A DNA stretch of 64,000 nucleotides, taken from the NCBI GenBank assembly GCA_039566865.1, contig CM076961.1, positions 6,905,501-6,969,500 of the forward strand, given 5' to 3'. Made by a program: the position numbers and the translations under genes. The notes beneath the pieces are model-generated. The model had not been told where the DNA came from. It saw only the letters and a list, made by a program, of their open reading frames with translations, and did no database searches. Each line of letters begins with the position of its first letter. The stretch's first letter is position 1. Origin of the DNA: Aurelia coerulea (lineage: Eukaryota > Cnidaria > Scyphozoa > Semaeostomeae > Ulmaridae). Of this stretch, positions 56,151 to 64,000 are shown piece after piece.

Positions 56151-56759
56151 TAAGGAATTCTTGAAAATTAACAAGAAGTCCTCTACTGTATGATTAGGTA
56201 CATCTGGTTGTTTGCTGTTTTTATATAAAATGCTTTTGGTTTCTTTGTTTTTATTGGGGGGACTCTCTCTCGATTAGTTTATCTATTTAGAGAGTTCCTC
56301 CTTAGTCAATTAATCTTAAATACAATCTTGTAAAGTTTTCTTAATGTAATCACTGTAATCACTGTTTGTTATGTAATTAGTTGTAATGCAGTAATGTAGA
56401 ATTGTATTTAACGGCAGAAACCCTTCAATATTTGACTTGAGAAGAATACTAAGACTTGGTCAGAATCTACATCAAAGCTTCTCAATAAAATGGAGCAGCC
56501 CCACGACAAGAGGTAAGTTTTTTGCTCGTCTAACTTGCCCGCTGCCTGATCTCTTTATAGTTTGGAATAAACGTGAGTGCAAGGAATCGCCAAGGAACAG
56601 AACAGACGACAAAACCTGCACTCTCAACCATCTGCAATCTCTTGGCATTCGCTTTCAGAGTTTTCAGCTGTAGTATGAATCAATCAGCAGGAGTCAGCAG
56701 GGGTATTTCATTCACTATCCCTTTTTTATTATCTGCACAACCTGAAGTTATATAGGCCC
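56151..56759. other. Unassigned part of GRAMD4 intron 1
   Basis: No repeat family was recognised. TCACTGTAATCACTGTTTG near 56350 is a short tandem duplication. Confidence 0.35.
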
Positions 56760-58440
56760 ATTTGTTTTCTAAGAAACTGAGAAATTGAGCATGATCCTGT
56801 ACTGAAAGTTTCTCAAAATTATCAGCTTTTGAGTGCTGAAAGTTTTTTAACCATTTCTTAGAAGTTCATTAACTGTATGTGCAGGAACTCCCGTGACTTT
56901 TTGATCAGTTAATTGCCAGATTTTTTAAACAGACCTCATACATTAAACTCAAATGGCTCTGAGTAAAGTACGTCATCAAACTAAGGGCAAAGAGCAAGAT
57001 AGAGTTCAGGCGAAGAAAGTTTCTTTTGCATTGTTTTACTAGTAATACAAAACTATATGAAAAACTATACTTGGGTTTCATAATTTTGTTGGTGCTCAGA
57101 GATTTAAGGTTCTTATGAAAATATATGATATGTCAATATTGATTAAATACAAAGAGATGATGATGATCATACAGGACAGGGCCTAAGTCATTGAAGTCAT
57201 ATCATATGAATAGGGTACATTGCTGTACCTTTTGGTCAAAACCCTTGTGCAGATGGTTTGATTTACTGTATGTTCTGTCTCAAATATTTTTTCTAACTAC
57301 TTTTCTATTTCCTTTTACAGTTCGCAAGCAATGGTCATATAATAATATTGAAAATGAAACTCCTGAAGTGTTGGAAAATGAAACAGTTAAGAGATGATTA
57401 CAGAGACAACAATTAGACTATGTCTTTATTTTGTTCCAGTAGCTCAATATTTTTGCATACATTTTCTATTCAATGACTTGTGTGTTTCCAGTGAAAATTC
57501 ATATAATACCCACAAGTTGTTTATAAGAAACCGTGGTTTATAAGAAATTAGTATTTAGCTATGGCCACAACTTTAAGAACTCTAATTCTATATCTGGGAA
57601 GTAGTAAGAAACTTTGATACTTAACTTTGATGATCTTATAGCAAGTTGTTGTAACCCTTATTCTTGAGTAATATATGAACTAACTGTTTAATATTTGAAA
57701 GAAGTGAAACACTGTTTCTTCCTATCTGATGTTTTATTGTCTGATTTAAAGAGACATATCTGCAGCAGTTGCATTCAAAAATAAGAAACAAATTAAAAAA
57801 CTTTCAGTGCTAAAATGGGAAAAGTTAATGTTGAATTAAGAAACTCTTAGTACCATGGCCATATCCAAGTTTCTTACATAAAAATGTGTAGTCTGCATTG
57901 TTCTTGAACTTGATTCTTTGGAATATGTGTATATGATATGAATTATAAATTGTGTATATGGTTATACAGAGTAGGTACAATTTCTCCAAAAACTGTGTCT
58001 TCATTCTCTGACTTTTTCTCTCATGGTACACTCATTTTTTTTATAAGAAACCGCTTATACGAAACGGTAGGCTCAATTTTTCGAAAGTTAAGAAACAACC
58101 CTACCTGAATTGAAAAAGCTAAGAAACTTTTGTAATTTACAATTTTAAGTTTCCTGTCGCATCCAAAAGTGTTTTGACAGTACACAGTTATAGTAACTGT
58201 TTGGACATTATTTTGAGTGCAAGTTATGTCATTTACTTGTTTTGAAATCTTACTAAGTAATTTGGGAGCCCTTCAGACAAAACCAAATTAACTCTACACT
58301 CCTGGCATTAAAAATATAAGAAACACACAAGAAACTTTTTGGTAGCAAAATGGCTCAACAATTTAAGAAACTGCCTACCAGCACCGGACCTTAGTTTCTT
58401 ATAAAAAAATTAGTGTATTGTTTACGTCCATCAGAACATT
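56760..58440. repeat. Region with many dispersed TAAGAAACT motifs
   Basis: TAAGAAAC or its complement occurs about 15 times in 1.7 kb at irregular spacing (for example 57525, 57605, 57836, 58042, 58316, 58360, 58392). The same motif clusters in the inner arms of the foldback at 11776-15280. TTAGTTTCTTNTAAAAAAA with GTGTATTG near 58390 is similar to 13370. It is probably a related non-autonomous element, but I could not find its ends. Confidence 0.5.
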
Positions 58441-58769
58441 GTTTCATTGGCAAGATTCAGTAGGGGAGCCAGCTTCATTTGTACCTAGATCACAAAGAAA
58501 GAAAATCAGATTTTCTTGCTAACAGCAAAAATAATGATAATGATACATGGTCAAGTTGTATCAGTTATATTATTTAGACCTTTTAAGAGCGGTGTTGAAG
58601 GTTGATCAAGCACCTCTTCATGCACCTGGGAAATTCTAGGAGCTAGATAAAGCGAGTCTCCCAGTTTGATGCAAATTTCACCACAAAGAATCTGATAAAT
58701 ATTTGGCCTGCTCTTATCATTTCTAGCTCCAACATTTGGGTTGACAAAGCTACAGGGGCGGCGGACAGT

Positions 58770-59656
58770 GCTATTAATGCTATTTCGTTAATAGCAATTT
58801 TTTTCCAAAGTAACGTTCTGCTTCTGTATTGAAAAGATAAATTTAACGCAAATAATACGAGTAAAATTTTTCTCCGGATCTTTGATTTTCCTATCCAGTT
58901 CCTTCATTCCGTCATTTCTTTGACCCCTCAGTGGTATTTGATATTGTGATTGCCCGACTTAATCCACTTAAAGGATGCCGCTTGCATACTTTTCTGAGTC
59001 GGACAAAAGCCAGTCTTTACAGAAACCCACGCTGTGGCCACCGATGGCCATGCTATTACTTGGCCTGTTTGAATAGCAAACGAACGAGAACAATTGGAAG
59101 TTGCATCATAGTTCCTTTGTGTGTGACGCAACGGGCTGTTGTAACATATGCAAATCTGACAGCCTTGCTATTAAATTCGTAGAATGAATAGCAAGAGATC
59201 ACAAGAGATCTTGCGTACAGATCGTCAGTCGATACACGTTTAGAAGAGAGTAGAGACCTTTTACGATATAAAATGAATCAAGTTGCGTCAGGTGGTCAGG
59301 TGGTGTACGATGGGGGTGGTTCGACTGTCTTTTCCCTTGTCCACTTCTGCTCTGTCTATGTAAGGAAGAAATTCAACTCATAAGCAGCGCCTTCGTTTCG
59401 ATGGACGCCCATGCCTTAATTTTAAAATAAAAGTTGTTCGTGTGAAGCTGTGTGTAGAGGTTTTTCGTGGACATGCGGTGATTCAGAGAAAAATATATAT
59501 TTCTGTTGGCCATGTTTAGTCGTGGGAGAAGATAAGATGAAAGATTCGGGATTCTACTCTACCCAAAGAAAATATGTTCTCCTATTTCCCTCTCCTACAT
59601 GGCGGCTCGCAAGGCGGCTGTGCCAGCTTTGCTATTACAAATTGGAAATGAATAGC
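58770..59656. repeat. Four fixed-length 26-bp dyads GCTATTA-N12-GAATAGC
   Basis: The dyads lie at 58770-58795, 59052-59077, 59167-59192 and 59631-59656. All are exactly 26 bp with GCTATTA at the left and (G/T)AATAGC at the right, while the 12 central bases differ. Surrounding sequence is not obviously repeated. A half site TTAATAGC stands alone at 59991-59998 next to the right end. Their role is unknown. Confidence 0.8.
59450..59570 (+). pseudogene. hAT transposase zinc-finger remnant (TTF-type)
   Basis: The frame contains WTCGDSEKNIYFCWPCLVV followed by KMKDSGF. This resembles the TTF-type finger at the N-terminus of hAT/ZMYM transposases (pattern: CG...FCFPCLLF ... W...GF). Only this domain remains, so the element cannot move itself. 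Confidence 0.5.
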
Positions 59657-60034
59657 AGGGCTTTTACCGAGCGGCGGAAAGCCGCAGCAGTCTAAACAGC
59701 CCTCCGTATGTAGCCACCTTTTACAGAGGATAGACATGACAGACTTATTCATAAGGCATCGATTGCAAAAATATTTCGTTTTGTTCGAAAAAAACCTTTC
59801 TGAATGTTTTAGAAACAAGAATGGAACAGTTAGTTTTTAAAACAGATCATAATTCAGGAACAGTATTAGCTTCATATTCATATCCCATTTGCAAAAGATA
59901 GGCGTTTCCGGCGTTCTGAAGGGCGTGGTCCCAGAAAATTTTTCCGGGGGCAAGCCCCCGGGCCCCATTCTTCACTCGCTTCGCTCGTGATTAATAGCAA
60001 CTTTTTATCGCTCCCAGCCGCCCCTGCAAAGCTA

Positions 60035-60529
60035 TGATTCATTGCATACACTCAGCAAAGTGATAGGGAGGTGGCACTTTCAATATAGATTTCAGGCCAA
60101 AACAAACGTATATATATATATGTCAAAGTCATACTTCCTAAACTTTGGGACGGCAGGTTACAGGTTGGGAAGTAGTGGAATAGAATCAAGGGGGTCCACA
60201 TATATGACTGTGTATTGTGAGTGAATCTGGTTGGTACCTGGACTGGGCCTAAGTCTAACTCCGCTCAAACAGGAAAGCGATGCTCCATGCAGCATTGAAG
60301 TTATGAATTAGGTGTCTTCCTACCTGATGATGGGGACTAGGCTCCACTGGAGTTGCTTTTGAAGTACATGAATCATATCTTCCACTGTCTTCTCTCTTCT
60401 GATCCTTTTTTAAGGTTAATTGATAAATCAATGAAACTGAAAAACTGAAACTGCTCTATTTCTGCGATCCCAGCGGTTGGCGCTGAAAAACGCAACTTCA
60501 CATTCACCTTTAAATAACAGCCTTCTTAC
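60035..60529. other. Unassigned start of GRAMD4 intron 1
   Basis: It contains a short TA run near 60110 and otherwise unique sequence. Confidence 0.4.
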
Positions 60530-60824
60530 CAAGTTGTTGGTTTTCAACCATAGTTTCAACAAGTTGCTCTTGAAGTTGATTGAGCTGAAGTTCATAAATT
60601 GATCGATCTGAGTCCCAGCTTGGGTCACCTTCGCCTGGTTCTTTCTTTGCAGCCTTTGAACCCTCACTTATGCCTTCCTGCTTTAAACCTGAATTGTCAT
60701 CATTTTCAGTTGAGTCCCATGTCGGATTTGCATCAACATAAAGTTCTGGATCGAAATCATCCATTGTATTTGACGGATCTAAGTTATCATCTTTAAAATA
60801 CTTTCGAAATGAAGGTCGCAGCAT
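60530..60824 (-). CDS. GRAMD4: GRAMD4 exon 1 (start codon)
   Basis: The ATG at 60822-60824 is the first in frame after an upstream in-frame TGA. It begins MLRPSFRKYF; the vertebrate protein also starts MLR. An acidic, asparagine-rich stretch follows (DDFDPELYVDANPTWDS), then the start of the coiled coil (IYELQLNQLQEQLVETMVEN). The exon ends in CAACTTG with donor GTAAGA, one base into a glycine codon that exon 2 completes. Similarity to vertebrates is clear only at the coiled coil. Confidence 0.85.
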
Positions 60825-61038
60825 GTTTGTGTCTTCTAAAATAGCCAAGAACGCTCTTCAAACGTGGCTGTTGCTTTTTTGAGATGTCACCTCACCTGTA
60901 GTCTACCTCACCTGATCGAATTTCAAATTAAAAACAAAGTTGAATTGGATTGTTTGTCAAACTGAGGCTTTTTCAAAATGCCTAATTTATTAAAACGAGG
61001 TAATTGCAATATTCCTTCCATGCAATGCAGTTAACAAG
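60825..61038. promoter_or_regulatory. Probable bidirectional promoter of GRAMD4 and RPAP3
   Basis: Only 214 bp separate the two divergent start codons, so both 5' UTRs and the core promoters must overlap here unless upstream non-coding exons exist. CTACCTCACCTG and GTCACCTCACCTG are a short direct repeat (60885-60914). No TATA box is placed convincingly for either gene. Confidence 0.6.
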
Positions 61039-61182
61039 ATGGCCGAAAAAGCATTGAATCTTCAGAAACAAATCAGAGAAAATGCTCAAGATCTCGGTGA
61101 TTTTCTCAGTGACTTAAACAAATGGGAAAAGGATATAAAGAAGAATGATGAAGACCTAAAGAGAAGTGCACAAATAGAACAG
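61039..61182 (+). CDS. RPAP3: RPAP3 exon 1 (start codon)
   Basis: 48 codons start at ATG 61039-61041 and end at donor GTATGA (61183). The encoded LQKQIRENAQDLGDFLSDL and then KWEKDIKKNDEDLKR closely match the N-terminus of RPAP3 (vertebrate LQVKQNAEELQDFMRDL and NWEKDIKQKDMELRR). RPAP3 is a TPR co-chaperone that works with HSP90 and R2TP in assembling RNA polymerase II and other complexes. The TPR domains would lie in later exons outside the window; no second exon was found up to 64000. The intron starts in phase 0. Confidence 0.87.
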
Positions 61183-61406
61183 GTATGAATTTATTTTCCT
61201 TATATTTTATATCAGAAGAAAATAATAATAGGCCTAAATTTTTAGGCCTACTAGGGAGTAACCTAATAAAAATCCAACCTGATTATTTCCTATTTGTACA
61301 CACAAATTAAATAGGGTGAAGAGCTGCTTTGCTTGTCTAAAACGCAGGTCGTCATGCAAGTTAAGAAAGCCCTGGTTAAATCGTGCGGGTCAATAATGGT
61401 GGCCAT

Positions 61407-61704
61407 CCAGGGTGCATTCCATGTAAAACCTACGCCGAAGGTACGCCGAACCCTAAGCTTTCGTGCACGAGGTATTTTCAGGAAGGGAAAATACACGTCA
61501 TATATATTTGATCATATCAAAAGAGACTGCTAATTAACATAATAAAAGATCGAGGACAACTTCACATTAATGCCAATGTAGGCAGATTTTTGTATGCCAT
61601 CACGCCAAGAACCGATTTTATTGAAAAAATGACGCCGCTACGCCGACAAAAAGTCAGGTCTACGCCGAAGATCTTTGGGCCTAAGTACATGGAATGCACC
61701 CTGG
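61407..61704. mobile_element. 298-bp hAT MITE
   Basis: CCAGGGTGCATTCCATGTA at the left and its exact complement at the right are flanked by the 8-bp duplication GTGGCCAT (61399-61406, 61705-61712). TACGCCGAAG-like words recur inside. It lies in RPAP3 intron 1. Confidence 0.87.
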
Positions 61705-61913
61705 GTGGCCATAATATGATGCATGGGCATACTGGCTTTCAGCTCTTGTGAGTCTTGGCCGTTTGCGCAAGTAGTTGGTAGAAAGTGTTTGTTTGGTTGT
61801 GGGTTGGATTTGAAGGTAGAACCCTTTGAGATTTCTGTAACGAGTTGCTCCCCCCGCTTGGTGTTTCAAACAAAATTGGTAAATTTACAGCTATCTATAT
61901 TTTGTCTGAGAAG

Positions 61914-62045
61914 GTATCATATCATCATATCATATCATATCATATCATATCATATCATATCATATCATATCATATCATATCATATCATATCATATCATAT
62001 CATATCATATCATATCATATCATATCATATCATATCATATCATAT
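61914..62045. repeat. (CATAT)n microsatellite, about 26 units
   Basis: A nearly perfect pentanucleotide array of about 130 bp sits exactly at the 3' end of the minus-strand LINE that follows. It is read as an expanded LINE tail (ATATG on the LINE strand). Confidence 0.95.
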
Positions 62046-63697
62046 GTATTATTTGTTACTGCAGGTTAAATGTCAGGCAACCAAAGGTTGATGTGGACCT
62101 GCAAAATAAAATAAATCCTAATTACTATCAAAGTAAAAGCCCTAGCAAATATAAAACCATTTCAGTTAAAATATAAATATTTACAAATATGTTAAATTGT
62201 TTAACTTAATATAATAGTAAAAGTTGGAGTCCTTCTTGGATATCAATATTGCCTCTCTTCTAAAGGAGAATTTTTCTATGAAGTCATTTAGAATTCTGAG
62301 TTTTCCTTTGAATTTGTCTTTGTTCATGATTGATATAATGTTTGATGGTATCATATTCCAGATAAATGGGTCCCTGTACTGGAGACTGTTCCTCCCTATC
62401 TCTTTCTTGTATCTTGGTATTTTGAATTTGAATTTGGAGTCCCGTATTGCATAGTTTTGTTGTAGATTTCTTTCAAATAGTTCTTGAAGTGATTTGTCTG
62501 CTTTTTTTAAGTAAATCTTATGCATCCATTTTATAATGCTGCGCTTGTAAATGCAAGAGAGAGGTTGCCACTTTGCATGAGTCAGACTAACATCATCAGG
62601 ATAGCCCCTTGGCAAGTTAAAAATCTGTCTAGCAGCTCTTGAATGAACTGTCTCAAGTCTCTGGAACAAAGCTACTGAGCAGTTTCCCCAGACTGATATA
62701 CAATATGTGATCCCTGAAATGATTGTTTTATAATAAATTTCTTCAAGGACATTTGTTGGTAAGAACTTCATCCTCTTTAATGCTCCTAGCTTTGATGAAA
62801 ACTTTTTACAAGTTGTACTTATGTGCTTGTCCCAAGTTAATTTATGATCAATTGTAATGCCTACGTATTTGACAGAATCAACAATACTGATATAGCTTTC
62901 CCCGTACTTGATGGGTTTTAAAGGTCCCATAAAGGCTTTTTTCATCAGCAGCATCGCTTCAGTCTTTCCCGGATGGACTGTATGCTTATTTCTCCTGCAC
63001 CAACCAAGCACCTGTTCCATTGCCAAATTCAGGCTGTCTATGATCTTATCTACACTGACCCCTATATAGTAAACACTTGTATCATCAGCAAATAGTGTGA
63101 CTGATATACAATATGTGATCCCTGAAATGATTGTTTTATAATAAATTTCTTCAAGGACATTTGTTGGTAAGAACTTCATCCTCTTTAATGCTCCTAGCTT
63201 TGATGAAAACTTTTTACAAGTTGTACTTATGTGCTTGTCCCAAGTTAATTTATGATCAATTGTAATGCACTACGTATTTGACAGAATCAACAATACTGAT
63301 ATAGCTTTCCCCATACTTGATGGGTTTTAAAGGTCCCATAAAGGCTTTTTTCATCAGCAGCATCGCTTCAGTCTTTCCCGGATGGACTGTATGCTTATTT
63401 CTCCTGCACCAACCAAGCACCTGTTCCATTGCCAAATTCAGGCTGTCTATGATCTTATCTACACTGACCCCTATATAGTAAACACTTGTATCATCAGCAA
63501 ATAGTGTGACTTCTCCCTCTGTAATTGCTTTTGGGAGGTCATTGACCAAGATGGTATACAGTTTGGGACCCAATAAGGAGCCCTGTGGTACCCCAAACAA
63601 CACCTCTTCTTCTACTGAAGATTTACCATTCATTTCAGTGTATTGTTTCCTCTTCCTTAAGTAGCTTACAATCCAAGAGTAGAGATCACCAGAAATT
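62046..63697 (-). pseudogene. LINE ORF2 3' half with internal tandem duplication
   Basis: In coding order: LYSWIVSYLRKRKQY (63680), LFGVPQGSLLGPKLYTILVN (63610), VTLFADDTSVYY (63510, catalytic Asp pair), and then a 408/409-bp segment present twice (62691-63098 and 63099-63507). The frame ends at 62181 after WGNCSVALFQRLETVHSRA, the usual post-catalytic motif. The 5' part is missing. A one-base insertion near 63269 and the duplication destroy the frame. It lies in RPAP3 intron 1, antisense to that gene. Confidence 0.88.
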
Positions 63698-64000
63698 CGA
63701 AATTCGAAGTAATGTGCATACTTCCGCTGACGCTAAAATGTGAATTAGGGTCCGATCCCGACCCATGGGCCCCTAAACCATATGATATTTGGAAAACTTA
63801 TTTAATAAGATTTCGAATGATGCATAACAATTATGAATTTGGTCAGCACTAAGAGAACCATACTATACTTTATCAACGGCTACCCCTACCCATAAAAAAA
63901 CCCAATGATTGTTCTCTCGGTAACAACCTAAGTTCACAAAATGATTCATATGCAGGTATGAATAGCTCAAAGAACCTTTACAAATGACTTTTGATAGACT
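63698..64000. other. Unassigned right edge
   Basis: No RPAP3 exon, repeat family or other gene was recognised. Confidence 0.4.

Larger units (their letters stand above)
58753..60026. mobile_element. hAT DNA transposon, 1.27 kb, non-autonomous
   Basis: The ends CAGGGGCGGC and GCCGCCCCTG are inverse repeats flanked by the perfect 8-bp duplication CAAAGCTA (58745-58752, 60027-60034), diagnostic of hAT. Near the right end lies GGGGGCAAGCCCCCGGGCCCC-type sequence, common in metazoan hAT elements. It includes a transposase remnant and four 26-bp dyads. It lies in GRAMD4 intron 1, about 500 bp from exon 1. Confidence 0.9.
5087..60824 (-). other. GRAMD4: GRAMD4 gene (16 coding exons, span of the whole locus)
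   Basis: Sixteen exons in reading order join in phase to 575 codons including stop. The order of domains is that of GRAMD4: an N-terminal coiled coil (about residues 75-135), a first hydrophobic segment (about 225-252), a second hydrophobic block (about 324-360) and a C-terminal GRAM domain (about 447-565). Diagnostic matches to the vertebrate protein include WSERYQLVLQIA (vertebrate SEKFQLVLDVA), GIKFF, YLCFE and FGAMMGRDEAYESIL (vertebrate FGAMVHRDEAFETIL). Vertebrate GRAMD4 is a membrane protein linked to mitochondria and E2F1-induced apoptosis; that role is established there and not shown here. Introns range from 138 bp to 12.5 kb and are filled with mobile elements. The exon model is my inference from splice sites, phase and similarity. 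The segment 144-224 (exons 3-4) is the least certain. Confidence 0.9.

Noticed and set aside
59450..59695. 81-codon frame considered as a host gene
   Set aside because: It lies fully inside the hAT element with 8-bp target duplications and resembles a transposase zinc finger.
61723..62091. Frame encoding repeated ISYH
   Set aside because: Translation of the CATAT microsatellite.
1..64000. CRISPR-like arrays or bacterial operons
   Set aside because: Direct repeats here are satellites or transposon ends, and the coding sequences have eukaryotic introns; nothing is prokaryotic.

Overview
This is eukaryotic, AT-rich, repeat-laden genomic DNA from an invertebrate animal. It is most likely a cnidarian, probably an anthozoan. 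That placement is an inference from animal-type genes with GT-AG introns, a Copia element, CR1/L2/Jockey-type LINEs and many MITEs; no sequence search was possible.

Two host genes are recognised. The main one is a GRAMD4 (GRAM domain-containing protein 4) gene on the minus strand. I could follow it through 16 coding exons from an ATG at 60824 to a stop at 5087, about 55.7 kb. Every splice junction is GT-AG, every codon phase fits the next exon, and the summed coding length is 575 codons including stop (574 aa), close to the roughly 578 aa I recall for vertebrate GRAMD4. Head-to-head with it, 214 bp away between the two ATGs, is the first coding exon of RPAP3 (RNA polymerase II-associated protein 3) on the plus strand at 61039-61182. 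The rest of RPAP3 lies beyond the right edge.

Almost everything else is mobile DNA in the introns and in the 3' flank of GRAMD4. From left to right: a Copia gag-protease-integrase relic (1-1300); a 61-bp minisatellite; a hairpin MITE; TA-flanked Tc1/mariner-type MITEs with GGGTGTCCC or GGGTGAGCC ends (introns 15, 11, 8, 4); a 3.5-kb palindromic foldback element (intron 14); TTAA-flanked MITEs (introns 9 and 4); a 127-bp tandem array (intron 8); LINE copies (introns 5, 4, 2), one nested inside a TA-flanked MITE; and a crowded intron 1. Intron 1 holds a foldback element with tandem-repeat arms, a short-LTR Copia element inserted in the end of a TTA-flanked MITE, a tRNA-derived SINE split by another insertion, and a 1.27-kb hAT element containing four exactly 26-bp dyads. 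Intron 1 of RPAP3 holds a hAT MITE and a LINE with a recent internal duplication.

The host genes probably share a bidirectional promoter. The other annotations describe a layered insertion history that can be read from target-site duplications. I found no operon, CRISPR array, intact protein-coding transposon or clear functional tRNA gene.
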